Assembly: GCA_947475245.1 (NCBI GenBank)
Contig: CANJLW010000004.1
Span: forward strand, 62,001-126,000
Length of the DNA stretch: 64,000 nt
Direction: 5' to 3'
DNA from: Acetobacteraceae bacterium
Lineage (GTDB): Bacteria > Pseudomonadota > Alphaproteobacteria > Acetobacterales > Acetobacteraceae
Positions within the stretch are counted from its first letter, which is position 1. Every line of letters begins with the position of its first letter. This document shows positions 41,151 through 51,183 of the stretch, piece by piece. The translations under genes were made by a program, and so were the position numbers. The notes beneath the pieces were generated by a model. It was not told the DNA's origin. It did not search any database and saw only the letters and a list, made by a program, of their open reading frames with translations.

Positions 41151-43253
41151 TCAGAACCGCTGGGTTAGTCCGGCAAGAATGGTGCGCCGCAAGCCGAACT
41201 GCGGCGCACCCACGCCGATCCCGCTGCCGTCGCGGATTTGATAGACGGCGTCACCGACATTCAGCACGTCCAGGCGAAACTCCGTCGTCGGAGTCAGCTT
41301 CTGCTGCCATGACAAATTCACCACGCCATAGGTCGGCAGCGCGACACCGTTAGGAACGGCCCCCGTGCTCGCGCGCAGACCGCTCTGCACGAAGGCATCG
41401 ACCGACAGCCGCGTCGCATGCCCGGTATCCCCGTTCAGCGTATAGGAAATCCCCGCCGAACCCGTCCATTTCTGATCGTGATCCAGATGCACCCAGGCCG
41501 AGCGGATATAGTCCAACTCCGCCTGATCGAAGTTGAACTGCGACGACACGATGTTCTTCCCCATCGACCGCGCATAGGCGACGTTGAACCAGGCCGACCA
41601 CGGGCCGCGATCGTAGCTGGCCGACAGCGTCACCCCGGTCGAGGTTCCCTTGGCGTAGTTGAACGGCGTCTGCACGATGGGCGCGCCGAACTGCCCCTCG
41701 TCCAGCAAATTGCGAGAGACTTTGTAGTAGTAGTCCGCGCTCAACGTCAGGCCGGGCAGCACGACCTGGCTGATGCCGATATCGAAATACTCCGACCGTT
41801 CGGCCTTGACCCTGTCGTTCAGGGTTCCCGGCGCGGCGCCCGACGTGTCCAGAAATTTGGCAATCGACGTTGACGACACCAGCGCGAAGGGCGGCGGGAC
41901 GAAATAATGCGCGTAGCCGAGATGCAGCGACGTCGACTCCGTGGGCTTCCAGACGACGTTCACGCGCGGGCTGATGTCCGTTTCACTGCCGTATTGCTGG
42001 TAGCCGTCGAACCGCAAACCGGCATTCAGCGTGACCGTCGGCAAGATGCGCCATTCGTCCTGGAGATATAACCCGAAGCGGCCACCGGATTTGCGGCTTG
42101 AGTCGGCAATGCCCAAGGGCGTACTGCTCGTCTGCAACCCCGTGGTCGGGTCCAGCGGCAGCACTTCGGAGAATGATTTGGCCTTCGTTGTTTCCACCTG
42201 ACCCATGAAACCGAACCGGATCGTATGCTTGTCATCCGCCCGCCAACTGGCGTCGGTCTGGATGCCGTGCGCCACGGTGGATCGGTTGGCCTGCTGCGCG
42301 ATGCCGTTAAACAGCAACTCCCCCATCCAATCCGGGGAATAGCGCAGCGAACTCGCGCGGGAGTAGGCGGAGATCTGCAAGTCGACGGCATCCGTATGCT
42401 TTTGCAGCGACAGAATGGAAAATGCCGTCTGCTCCCGCTGCGACGCGCGCAATCGGCCGCTGTCGGCCTCAAACGTGCCGCGCACGAGGAAGCCGTTGGT
42501 CGGCTGTCCGGGATTGTTGGGAATTTGGAACTGCCCGTCGAACCCGCCCAGGATCAGGCTGATCCTTGTGTCGGGGTCCACGATGCCGGAGACATAGGCG
42601 AGGCCGTGCAACTGGTTCGTCGTGTCATGGATCGCGCCGAACTTCGCCGTGGGATTCTCGATCCCACGATCGTTGCGCAGGAAATCGGCGGTAACAAACC
42701 AATCGACCGGCCCAGACCGCCCCCCATACGAAATGCTCGGCTGCAACCAGTTCCACGATCCGCCATAGACCGAGATTTCTCCGCCGGGATCGGTGATGCC
42801 GGTCTTGGTCTGAATATCGATCACCCCCGCGGTCAGGAACCCATACTGCGCCGGCAGAGATCCCGTCAGCAGGGTGATCTCGCGGGCAAAGCGCGATTGA
42901 ATGGTCTGACCGAACAGCGACAGCCCTTCGGGCAACTGCACCCCGTTCAACCGGTATTGCAGGTTGGAATGGTCGCCGCGGACATGCAGTTGCCCGAAGC
43001 TGTCATTGGCGACACCCGGCGCGCGCAGCATCACCTGGTTCAGCGGCGCATTGGGGCCTTGCGGAATGTCCGCCAGGGCGCGCTGCCCGAACGTCCATGA
43101 ACTGGCGCCGAGATTGGGTTGGATCGCCTGACGGGCCGCGTCGAGCTGACGAGCAACGACGTCGATGTCGAGGGTGAGGTCGGCGGATTGGGCATGGGCG
43201 GCGTTGGCCAGCATGGAAAGGAGCAGACCAAGATAGGTTGGAGAGGGACGCAT
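41151..43253 (-). CDS. TonB-dependent outer-membrane receptor
   Basis: A 700-residue receptor with a Sec signal (LLLSMLANAAHAQS). The plug domain (residues about 55-160) contains LRAPGVANDSFGQLHVRGDHSNLQYRLNGVQLPEG and ITLLTGSLPAQYGF. A 22-strand-type barrel follows, with a terminal Phe (LRRTILAGLTQRF). It takes up a metal chelate or another large ligand with energy from TonB. No transporter genes are adjacent; a palindrome upstream resembles metalloregulator sites. Confidence 0.92.
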   Translation of the reverse strand: MRPSPTYLGLLLSMLANAAHAQSADLTLDIDVVARQLDAARQAIQPNLGASSWTFGQRALADIPQGPNAPLNQVMLRAPGVANDSFGQLHVRGDHSNLQYRLNGVQLPEGLSLFGQTIQSRFAREITLLTGSLPAQYGFLTAGVIDIQTKTGITDPGGEISVYGGSWNWLQPSISYGGRSGPVDWFVTADFLRNDRGIENPTAKFGAIHDTTNQLHGLAYVSGIVDPDTRISLILGGFDGQFQIPNNPGQPTNGFLVRGTFEADSGRLRASQREQTAFSILSLQKHTDAVDLQISAYSRASSLRYSPDWMGELLFNGIAQQANRSTVAHGIQTDASWRADDKHTIRFGFMGQVETTKAKSFSEVLPLDPTTGLQTSSTPLGIADSSRKSGGRFGLYLQDEWRILPTVTLNAGLRFDGYQQYGSETDISPRVNVVWKPTESTSLHLGYAHYFVPPPFALVSSTSIAKFLDTSGAAPGTLNDRVKAERSEYFDIGISQVVLPGLTLSADYYYKVSRNLLDEGQFGAPIVQTPFNYAKGTSTGVTLSASYDRGPWSAWFNVAYARSMGKNIVSSQFNFDQAELDYIRSAWVHLDHDQKWTGSAGISYTLNGDTGHATRLSVDAFVQSGLRASTGAVPNGVALPTYGVVNLSWQQKLTPTTEFRLDVLNVGDAVYQIRDGSGIGVGAPQFGLRRTILAGLTQRF

Positions 43254-43289
43254 GGACGGGTTTCCTGACGGCGGGGCAAATTATGTAAT

Positions 43290-43297
43290 GTTATAAC
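43290..43297. promoter_or_regulatory. GTTATAAC palindrome in an AT-rich stretch before the TonB receptor
   Basis: The perfect 8-base palindrome lies 37 bases before the receptor start in an unusually AT-rich stretch (about 43280-43310). It resembles the core of Zur/Fur-type operators, but the outer arms do not match well. Confidence 0.35.
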
Positions 43298-43405
43298 GTA
43301 CGATATTTGCCTCGCGCGCAAGCCATCCCTCCCAACCCGGTTTCGCGCTTGCACCCGGCCCGCCATGCGTGCATTCCCCCCGCTGTCCCAACTGGAACAG
43401 GCGCG

Positions 43406-45268
43406 ATGACAAACCGGTTCGATGTGGTGGTAGTGGGTGGCGGACATGCCGGCTGCGAGGCCGCCGCCGCCGCCGCGCGCATGGGCGCGCGCACCGTCCT
43501 GCTGACCCACAGGCTGGAAACCATTGGGGAGATGTCGTGCAACCCGTCCATCGGCGGCATCGGCAAGGGCCATTTGGTCCGCGAGGTCGATGCGCTCGAC
43601 GGCGTCATGGGCAAGGCCGCCGACCGGGCCGGCATTCACTTCAAGCTCCTCAACCGCAGCAAAGGCCCCGCCGTGCGCGGCCCGCGCGCCCAGGCCGACC
43701 GCAAGCTATACCGTCAGGCCATGTTCGCCCTGCTGGAGGACACCCCTAACCTGACCCTGCGCGCCGGCGCGGTGGAAGACATGGAAACCGGCCCCGACGG
43801 GCGCATCGCCGCCGTCATCCTGGGCGACGGCACCCGCATCCCCTGCGGCGCGGTCGTGCTGACCACCGGCACGTTCCTGCGCGGAGTCATTCACATCGGC
43901 GACCGCCAGACCCAGGCCGGTCGCGTCGGCGAAGCTCCGTCCGTGGGCCTCGCGCTCACCCTGTCCCGCCTCGGCCTCCCCCTCGGCCGCCTCAAAACCG
44001 GCACCCCCGCTCGGCTTGACCGCCGCACCATCGATTGGAACAATCTCGCGGCCGATCCCGGCGATGCGGTGCCCGAACCCTTCAGCACCGCGACGACAAG
44101 ACTGACCAACCGCCAGGTCGAATGCCGCGTCACCGCCACGACGCCCGCCACGCACGCGATCATCCGCGAAAACCTGCACCGCTCCGCCATCCATGTCGGC
44201 AACATCTCCGGCGTCGGGCCGCGCTATTGCCCCTCCATCGAAGACAAGGTGGTGCGCTTCGCCGGCCGCGACCGACACAATATATTTTTGGAACCGGAAG
44301 GACTGGACGACGACACCGTCTATCCGAACGGCATTTCCACCAGCCTGCCGGAAGATGTGCAGCGCGCCCTGATCGCCTCCATCCCCGGGTTGGAGCACGC
44401 CCGCATCGTGCGTCCCGGCTACGCCGTCGAATACGATTACGTCGATCCGCGCGCGCTGACTCCGGGCCTCGAACTGCGCGCTTTGCCCGGCCTGTTCCTC
44501 GCCGGGCAGATCAACGGCACGACCGGCTACGAAGAAGCGGCGGCGCAAGGCCTGCTCGCCGGCATCAACGCCGCCCGGCGCGCCGATGGGCGGGACTCCG
44601 TCGCGCCGGATCGCTCCCAGGCCTATCTCGGCGTGCTGGTCGACGATCTGACGACACAGGGAGTCAGTGAGCCCTATCGCATGTTCACCTCGCGCTCCGA
44701 ATTCCGCCTCAGCCTGCGCGCCGACAACGCCGATCTGCGACTGACCGACCTCGGCATCGCCTGGGGCTGCGTCGGACCCGAACGCTCCGCCGCCTTCGCC
44801 GCACATCGCGGGGCCGTGGAAACCGCGATGAAACGCGCGCGGGCAGAGGGCGGAACGGCCTCGACGCTGGGAAAGATGGGGATAACGGTCAAATCCGACG
44901 GTCACTTCCGCACCGTTCTCGATCTCGCCGGACAGGACAGCGTGCCGTGGGACGCACTGGCCGCGGCATTCCCCTGGCTGCGCGACCTGCCGCCGCGCGC
45001 CCTGGCCCATCTGCGCAACGAAGCCCGCTACGACGGCTATCTGCAACGCCAGGAAGCCGATATGCGCGGCTTCCGGCGAGAGGAAAACGTCGCCCTCGAC
45101 GCAATCAGCTTCGCCGACATCGGCGGCTTGTCGAACGAAATGCTCGACAAGCTGAATCGCGCGCGACCATCCTCCCTCGGCGCCGCGTCGCGCATTCAGG
45201 GCATCACCCCAACGGCGCTGGCGGCGATCGCGGCGCATGTGCGACGACGGGAACTGGCATCGACCTGA
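43406..45268 (+). CDS. mnmG: tRNA uridine-34 modification enzyme MnmG
   Basis: A 620-residue FAD enzyme. The motifs [46 protein letters not shown] and [29 protein letters not shown] are diagnostic. With MnmE it installs carboxymethylaminomethyl groups on wobble uridine 34. The start at 43406 is fixed by the FAD motif. Unlike the common order, neither mnmE nor rsmG-parA-parB adjoins it. Confidence 0.97.
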   Translation: MTNRFDVVVVGGGHAGCEAAAAAARMGARTVLLTHRLETIGEMSCNPSIGGIGKGHLVREVDALDGVMGKAADRAGIHFKLLNRSKGPAVRGPRAQADRKLYRQAMFALLEDTPNLTLRAGAVEDMETGPDGRIAAVILGDGTRIPCGAVVLTTGTFLRGVIHIGDRQTQAGRVGEAPSVGLALTLSRLGLPLGRLKTGTPARLDRRTIDWNNLAADPGDAVPEPFSTATTRLTNRQVECRVTATTPATHAIIRENLHRSAIHVGNISGVGPRYCPSIEDKVVRFAGRDRHNIFLEPEGLDDDTVYPNGISTSLPEDVQRALIASIPGLEHARIVRPGYAVEYDYVDPRALTPGLELRALPGLFLAGQINGTTGYEEAAAQGLLAGINAARRADGRDSVAPDRSQAYLGVLVDDLTTQGVSEPYRMFTSRSEFRLSLRADNADLRLTDLGIAWGCVGPERSAAFAAHRGAVETAMKRARAEGGTASTLGKMGITVKSDGHFRTVLDLAGQDSVPWDALAAAFPWLRDLPPRALAHLRNEARYDGYLQRQEADMRGFRREENVALDAISFADIGGLSNEMLDKLNRARPSSLGAASRIQGITPTALAAIAAHVRRRELAST

Positions 45269-45353
45269 CAATGGTCTGCCCGGTCGCCCCGCGAATGGGC
45301 TAACCATCCCGCTGCTCCACGCGTATCGTGCCTGTCTGAAAGGGCGTCGTCGC

Positions 45354-46748
45354 ATGAAATCCCTGCCCCATCTCGCCGCTCTCTGGACCGAAGCCCAATT
45401 GCCGGCCGATGCGCTCGGCGACCTCCATCTGACCGGCGTCGATCCGGTGCTGCCGTCCTCCTTCGCCCTCGGTACCGCCGCGCAGGCCAGCGTCGCCGCG
45501 TCCGCCCTGGCCGCCGCCGCCATCTGGCGTCAGCGCGGCGGCCGCCGCCAGCGCGTTTCCGTCGACATGCGCCACGCCGCCGTGGAGTTCATGTCGGAAC
45601 AGTTTGTCAGCGTCGACGGCGCGCTGCCGGACGATCTCTGGGACAAAATCGCCGGCACCTATCAATGCGGCGACGGGCGCTGGGTCCGACTGCACACCAA
45701 CTTCCCGCACCATCGCGACGGCGTGCTCCGCCTCCTCGGCTGCACCTATGATCGCGACGCCGTCGCCGCCGCCCTGCGCGGCTGGACGGCGTTCGATCTG
45801 GAAGATCAGGCCGCCGCCGCCGGACTCTGCGCCACCGCCATGCGCAGCTTCGCGGAATGGGACGCCCACCCGCAAGGCCAGGCCGTGCCGACGCAACCCG
45901 TCGTGCGCATCACCCGCATCGGCGACGCGCCGCCGATCGGCCTACCGCCGGCGGACCGACCGCTGTCCGGCCTGCGCGTGCTCGACCTCAGCCGCGTGCT
46001 CGCCGGGCCGGTCTGCGGACGCGCCCTCGCGGCGCACGGCGCGGACGTGATGAACATCGCCGGCCCGAACCTGCCCAATCTGCCGCGCCTGATCGCCGAT
46101 ACCGGGCGAGGCAAGTTGTCGGCCCACATCGAACTGCGCGATGCCGCCGGCAAGGAGGCGTTGCGGTCCCTGCTGCGTGAGGCCGACATTTTCCTGCAGG
46201 GCTACCGCCCCGGCGGTCTCGCCGACCTCGGCTTTTCGCCTCAGGACACCGCTCGGCTGCGCCCGGGGATCGTGCATGTCTCGCTCTCGGCCTACGGCCA
46301 TGTCGGCCCATGGTCCGGACGGCGCGGCTTCGACAGCCTGGTGCAGACCGCCGGCGGCTTTAACCACGCGGAAGCCGAGGCAGCGGGTCAGACAGGCCCC
46401 AAGCCCCTGCCGGCCCAGGCACTGGATCATGCCGCCGGATACTTCCTGGCATTCGGCGCGCTGACCGCCCTGCATCGACGCGCGATCGAAGGCGGCAGTT
46501 GGCATGTGCAGGTGTCCCTGGCGCGCACCGGGCGCTGGGTCCGCGACCTCGGCCGCGTCCCGAACGGGCTGACCTGCCCGCTGCCGACCCGCGAAACCGT
46601 GGGCGATCTGTTGGAAACCGGCGAGTCCGGCTTCGGACGACTGACCGCCGTCAGCCACCCCGCCATGATGGAGTTGACACCCACGCGATGGGATCGCCCC
46701 TGCGTGCCGCTCGGCGTCCATCCGCCGATCTGGCCGACCCGTCCTTGA
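45354..46748 (+). CDS. CoA-transferase family III-like protein with permuted halves
   Basis: A 464-residue protein. The first 210 residues resemble the middle and C-terminal parts of CaiB proteins (RVSVDMRHAAVEFMSEQF...YQCGDGRWVRLHTNFPHHRDGVLRLLG). The second half begins PLSGLRVLDLSRVLAGPVCGRALAAHGADV, the usual N-terminus of the family. The usual order thus seems reversed or the protein is a fusion of two partial copies. Where the second half should carry the nucleophile it reads VSLARTGRW, without aspartate. Enzymatic activity is uncertain. It follows mnmG by 85 bases. Confidence 0.75.
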   Translation: MKSLPHLAALWTEAQLPADALGDLHLTGVDPVLPSSFALGTAAQASVAASALAAAAIWRQRGGRRQRVSVDMRHAAVEFMSEQFVSVDGALPDDLWDKIAGTYQCGDGRWVRLHTNFPHHRDGVLRLLGCTYDRDAVAAALRGWTAFDLEDQAAAAGLCATAMRSFAEWDAHPQGQAVPTQPVVRITRIGDAPPIGLPPADRPLSGLRVLDLSRVLAGPVCGRALAAHGADVMNIAGPNLPNLPRLIADTGRGKLSAHIELRDAAGKEALRSLLREADIFLQGYRPGGLADLGFSPQDTARLRPGIVHVSLSAYGHVGPWSGRRGFDSLVQTAGGFNHAEAEAAGQTGPKPLPAQALDHAAGYFLAFGALTALHRRAIEGGSWHVQVSLARTGRWVRDLGRVPNGLTCPLPTRETVGDLLETGESGFGRLTAVSHPAMMELTPTRWDRPCVPLGVHPPIWPTRP

Positions 46749-46849
46749 CAATCGAGTTGCCGCCAATCTACCGTACCGTTTCGTAATCGATCTTTTCTGC
46801 ACAGACCCGGCGTCGCAAACCCGCGAACGAAACCGGGACGGAGAACACC

Positions 46850-48133
46850 ATGTTCGCCTCGACACTCGCTCCCTGGTTCATGCGCCGCGGCATCCATTAC
46901 GGATGGGTGATGGTGGCGCTGACCTTCCTGACCACGATCTGCTCCTCGGCGGCGGTCAGCCTGACCGGCGTGCTGCTGGTGCCGATGACGCAGGAATTCG
47001 GGTGGAGCAAGGGCGACGTGTCCGGCGCCATGGGCCTGCTGTTCGTGATGTTCGCCGGCACGGCGCCGTTCGCGGGCGCACTGATCCTGAAATACGGGCT
47101 GCGCCGCATGGTCGTCGTCGCCGCGACCATGGTCATGGTCGCGCTGATCGGCACGACCCAGGTCAGTGAGCGCTGGCATGTGCTGATCAGTCTCGGCTTC
47201 ATCCTCGGCACCGCCGCCGGGCTGGGCGCGATGGCATTGAACGCGACCATCGCCAATCGCTGGTTCGCGCAGCGGCGCGGCCTCGCGATGGGCATTCTGA
47301 CCGCGTCCTTCGCGGCAGGGCAATTGTCGTTCATGCCGACCGCCGCCTGGATGGCCGGGCACTACGGCTGGCGCATGGCGGTGCTGCCGGCGATCATCGG
47401 CGCCGGCCTGTGCGCGGTGCTGAACGTGCTGCTGGCGCGCGACTGGCCGTCCGATGTCGGTCTCGCCCCCTATGGCGATACGGAAGTCCGCAAGCCGATC
47501 CTGGCCTCGGCCTCCAGCGCCGTCAGCCTCAGCTTCCAGGTGCTGCGCGAAGCCGTTGCAACCCGCGTGTTCTGGGTTCTGGCGGGCACGTTCTTCATTT
47601 GCGGCCTGTCCACCGCGGGCATCGTCAACACGCATTTCATCCCGTTCTGCGGCGATAACGGCGTGACGGCGGTGATCGCCGCGTCCTACCTCGCGATGAT
47701 GGGCGTGTTCAATTTTCTCGGCACCATCTGCTCCGGCTGGCTGTCCGATCGGTTCGATAACCGGATCCTGCTGGCCTGGTACTACGGCCTGCGCGGCCTG
47801 TCGCTGATGTGGCTGCCGTTCAGCGACTTCGACGTCGTGTCGCTGTCGCTGTTCGCCATGTTCTTCGGCCTGGATTTCGTCGCCACCGTGCCGCCGACGG
47901 TCAAGCTGGCGGCGCAGCATTTCGGTGCCGCCAAGGCCCCGATCGTGGTCGGCTGGGTGTTCGCCTGCCATCAGTTGGGCGGTGCTCTGTCGGCCTATCT
48001 GGGCGGCGTGTCGCGCGATGTCTGGGCCACCTACATGCCCGCCTTCTTCGTGATCGGCATGATCTGCCTGGTCGCGACCGTCGCGATCTTCGCCGTGCGC
48101 GATATCCGCATGACCGCGGCGCGCGCCGGCTGA
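46850..48133 (+). CDS. Major facilitator superfamily transporter
   Basis: A 427-residue inner-membrane carrier with about 12 transmembrane segments. The N-terminal pattern HYGWVMVALTFLTTICSSAAVSLTGVLLVPMTQEFGW resembles monocarboxylate/oxalate-formate-type MFS proteins. The loop between segments 8 and 9 reads CSGWLSDRFDNRILL. Substrates of this group are usually organic acids. The next small gene follows by 33 bases and may be in the same transcript. Confidence 0.9.
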   Translation: MFASTLAPWFMRRGIHYGWVMVALTFLTTICSSAAVSLTGVLLVPMTQEFGWSKGDVSGAMGLLFVMFAGTAPFAGALILKYGLRRMVVVAATMVMVALIGTTQVSERWHVLISLGFILGTAAGLGAMALNATIANRWFAQRRGLAMGILTASFAAGQLSFMPTAAWMAGHYGWRMAVLPAIIGAGLCAVLNVLLARDWPSDVGLAPYGDTEVRKPILASASSAVSLSFQVLREAVATRVFWVLAGTFFICGLSTAGIVNTHFIPFCGDNGVTAVIAASYLAMMGVFNFLGTICSGWLSDRFDNRILLAWYYGLRGLSLMWLPFSDFDVVSLSLFAMFFGLDFVATVPPTVKLAAQHFGAAKAPIVVGWVFACHQLGGALSAYLGGVSRDVWATYMPAFFVIGMICLVATVAIFAVRDIRMTAARAG

Positions 48134-48166
48134 CCCGTCGACTTACCCTGGGGAGGGCACACGACC

Positions 48167-48382
48167 ATGGCTTGTTCTGTACCGATCTACTACCTGCTGC
48201 ACCGGACCATGCCCGACGGCAGCGAGACCTTCCTGATGGAACCCGACGTGCCTACCGCCTGTCGCGACGCGGCGCTGGCGGAACGGAACCGGGAATGGCG
48301 CGCCGAACGGATCACCCAGGGCCGCACGACCATCCTGGAAGGAGAGGCGCTGCGGGAGGAAATCGCCCGCCACGCCGCCTGA
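48167..48382 (+). CDS. Hypothetical small protein (71 aa)
   Basis: The protein is not recognised. A GGGGAGG site precedes the ATG by ten bases, and third codon positions are GC-rich, so translation is plausible. The first part is hydrophobic and mixed (CSVPIYYLLHRTMPDGSETF); the second is a charged helix (RDAALAERNREWRAERITQGR). It sits after the MFS gene in the same direction and converges on the desaturase-like gene. Confidence 0.6.
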   Translation: MACSVPIYYLLHRTMPDGSETFLMEPDVPTACRDAALAERNREWRAERITQGRTTILEGEALREEIARHAA

Positions 48383-48386
48383 ACAC

Positions 48387-49334
48387 CTAGCGCGTCGCCG
48401 GCGCGCCGATCCCCAGGGCGCGCCCAAAACGACGCAGCCCGGCCCATTGCTGTTGCAGATAGCTGCCGGTCGCCAGCGCTTCCTCCCCCGACGGATCGCC
48501 GGTGGCCACATAGTCACGCGTGAAATCGGCCGATCCGAACAGCATGTCCCACCACGGCAGCACCGAGCCGTAGTTGCAGCTGCGCTGACCGGCGGCGCGG
48601 ATACCGTGATGCGCGCGATGGAAACGCGGGGAGATCAACAGACGCTCCCCTATCGGGCCAAACGACAGCCGCACATTGGCGTGCGACAGGCTTTCCAGGA
48701 ACCGCAGCATCAGCACCAGCAGCGGGAATTGCAGCGGCGGCACGCCGATCAGCAAGGCAATCGCGCCGAACCAGACGAACGCGATCAGATCGTCGAGCAG
48801 ATGATTCCGATCGTCCGACCAGAACGTCATCTGCCGCTGGGCATGGTGCAGCGAGTGCAGCGCCCACCACCAGCGAAACCGGTGCGACAGCCGGTGCCGC
48901 CAGTAATCCGAGCAATCCAGGATGATCGCATACAGCACGAAGGTCAGCACCGGCTGACCCAGCAAAGGCGGGATCAACCTTTCCAACGTCGGCGGGACCC
49001 AGCCATGATCGGCGATCCAGCCGTTCAATCCGACCTGCGCCCGGTAGAACAGCACAAAGGTGAACAGCGGCAACACGCCAACGCGCGACAGCACCGTATA
49101 CAGCACGTCGACCAGCACGGCGCCGTTATTCGGCCAGCGTTCGACCGGCCGCCAACGCTCCAACGGCATGCACACCCCAAGGGTGACGACCACCTGGAAC
49201 GCGCCATAGACCGCGAACAAGGCCCAGCCGTACGAAATGTCTTCCCACCCCATCAACCCGCATTCGTAGAGCAGCGGGATCAGCAGGGTTTCTTGCAGCC
49301 AACCCGCCAGAAGATCGAACGGGTCGATCGTCAA
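48387..49334 (-). CDS. Sterol desaturase/fatty-acid hydroxylase family membrane protein
   Basis: A 315-residue polytopic membrane protein with the histidine clusters of diiron hydroxylases: HRLSHRF, HSLHHAQRQM and HRAHHG. The family hydroxylates or desaturates lipids at the membrane. I chose a TTG at 49334 that overlaps the upstream stop (TTGA); a GTG nine codons earlier is an alternative. It is downstream of, and probably co-transcribed with, the beta-propeller gene. Confidence 0.85.
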   Translation of the reverse strand: MTIDPFDLLAGWLQETLLIPLLYECGLMGWEDISYGWALFAVYGAFQVVVTLGVCMPLERWRPVERWPNNGAVLVDVLYTVLSRVGVLPLFTFVLFYRAQVGLNGWIADHGWVPPTLERLIPPLLGQPVLTFVLYAIILDCSDYWRHRLSHRFRWWWALHSLHHAQRQMTFWSDDRNHLLDDLIAFVWFGAIALLIGVPPLQFPLLVLMLRFLESLSHANVRLSFGPIGERLLISPRFHRAHHGIRAAGQRSCNYGSVLPWWDMLFGSADFTRDYVATGDPSGEEALATGSYLQQQWAGLRRFGRALGIGAPATR

Positions 49335-50275
49335 CGGGCCGTCGCTTTCGGATTCAGCCACAGCCCGTGCGGCGAACGCCCGACCTTGACCGTCTCGTAC
49401 GCGCCCGTATCGGGATCGAGCACGGCGACTTTTTCCGCCCAGCGCCGGGTGATCCACAGCTTGCCGTCCGGCGCGAAATCGATGTCGTCCGGCCCGCCCG
49501 GGATGGCATAGGTGCGGATCGGTTTCAGCGTCGCGGGGTCCAGTGAGACCGTCGTGCCCGCGGCGCGGTTATTGACCCAGAGCAGCTTGCGGTCGGGCGC
49601 CAGAAACACCGTGTGCGCGCCCTTGCCGGTGACGATCTTCCGCAGCACCCGCCCATTGGCCGGATCGACCTCCGAGACATAGTCGGTGCCCATATTGGCC
49701 ACCAGCACCTTGCCGTTCAGCCACATCACGCCGGCCGGAGTCTTGCCGACCGGTTCCGTCCATTGTACCGACATCGTCTTCAGATTGATCGCAATCAACT
49801 TGTCGCTGTCCTGCAGCGACACATAAACCACCGACGAATTCGGCGCATAGTCCAAATGGCTCGGTGTCGAAACAACTGGGAAGCGCTTGATCATGGTCAG
49901 GCTTACGCCGTCGTAAACGTCGATCTGATTCCGCGCGAGACCGGCGACCACCAGAAACTTGCCGTCCGGACTGAAGCCGAACTGGTAGGGATCGGCCATC
50001 GGCATGCGCTTTTGCAGCACGCCGGTGTTGGGATCGATGAACAACATCTCGTTGCCCGTCGTGTCGCCGATCAGCAGGCTCTTCTTGTCCGGCGACAATA
50101 CCAAATGATGCGGCTCCCGCAGGACCGGGATGCGGCGCAACTCCTGCAGGGTGCCCATGTCGATGACGCTGACCGACGCGGCGCCGGAGTTGATGATAAA
50201 GGCAATGCCGGCGGCCTCCGCCCGACCGATCATGGCCGGAAGCAGCAGGGCAATCAGCAGATACAAGCGGCACAT
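49331..50275 (-). CDS. Exported YVTN-type beta-propeller protein
   Basis: A 314-residue protein with a Sec signal (MCRLYLLIALLLPAMIGRAEAAG). Propeller blades repeat patterns such as VSVIDMGTLQELRRIPV, LSPDKKSLLIGD and FSPDGKFLVVAG. Proteins of this type bind partners or serve as cytochrome-d1-like or quinohemoprotein-associated units; no heme motif is visible. It is probably periplasmic. Its upstream region is the repeat block. Confidence 0.88.
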   Translation of the reverse strand: MCRLYLLIALLLPAMIGRAEAAGIAFIINSGAASVSVIDMGTLQELRRIPVLREPHHLVLSPDKKSLLIGDTTGNEMLFIDPNTGVLQKRMPMADPYQFGFSPDGKFLVVAGLARNQIDVYDGVSLTMIKRFPVVSTPSHLDYAPNSSVVYVSLQDSDKLIAINLKTMSVQWTEPVGKTPAGVMWLNGKVLVANMGTDYVSEVDPANGRVLRKIVTGKGAHTVFLAPDRKLLWVNNRAAGTTVSLDPATLKPIRTYAIPGGPDDIDFAPDGKLWITRRWAEKVAVLDPDTGAYETVKVGRSPHGLWLNPKATAR

Positions 50276-50616
50276 CGATCATCGTCCCGTTACAGCCGCC
50301 TCTCCCTACGCCCGTCGCCTCGAATCGAGCAAGGACGATCGCCCGACATCGTGATTGGCGCGGCGTCGGCGTTTCGGTAGTGCGTTTGCATGACCGCGGT
50401 TTTCCCACAGCCTGAGCTTTCTTCGTCGGTTGACGACGGACGGTTCGCCACGCGCGCGCCGATCGCGTTTTCGGGGGACAAGACCCTATACGCCGTGAGA
50501 CCTGGGCCGAGCGGTAGCGTCTCTGCGAACCTCGGCGTTCCCACCGATCATCATCGTCGCTCGTCGGGCCAACGCCGCATCTCCCCGCGCAGGCTGAACG
50601 CTTTTCTCGGTGGAAG

Positions 50617-50901
50617 GACCTCATGCGACGTGAGCCTCGGGCCGCGCAGCCCCGTCTCCGCGAACTCCTGGGAACTCAATCTTCCTCCCGGTCAAAATCA
50701 AAACCCGTCAATCCAGCGCAGCCCCATCCCGGTGCCCCCGCGCGGTATGGGCGCTTTTCCCGGCGGAAGAACCTCATGCGACGTGAGAGTCCGGATCGCC
50801 GTCCGAGGATTCAACACAAAGGAAGCAGGAGGGCCGCGAAGGGCACCGAGGCGTTGGATCGCGGTCAATGCCCCCGTCGATACGGAAATGGCGAACAACA
50901 C
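50617..50901. repeat. Direct repeat unit 1 (about 285 bp)
   Basis: It begins ACCTCATGCGACGTGAG and contains a second copy of that word at 50770. It matches unit 2 at roughly nine of ten bases, counted by eye. Confidence 0.85.
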
Positions 50902-51183
50902 CCTATGCGACGTGAGCCTCAGGCCGCGCAATCAGGCCTCCGCGACCTCCTGGAAACTCAATCTTACTCCCAGTCAAAATCAAAACCCGTCAATCCAGCG
51001 CGGCCCCATCCCGGTGCCCCCGCTCGGCTTGGGCGCTTTTCCCGGCGGAAGAACCTCATGCGACGTGAGAGTCCGGATCGCCGTCCGAGGATTCAACACA
51101 AAGGAAGCAGGAGGACCTCGAAGGGCACGGAGGCGTGGGATCGCCGCCGGTGCCTCCGCCGATACGGAAATGGCGAACAACAC
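50902..51183. repeat. Direct repeat unit 2 (about 282 bp)
   Basis: It begins ACCCTATGCGACGTGAG. It is near-identical to unit 1 in its middle. A third, decaying copy starts at 51184 and fades by about 51360. Confidence 0.85.
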
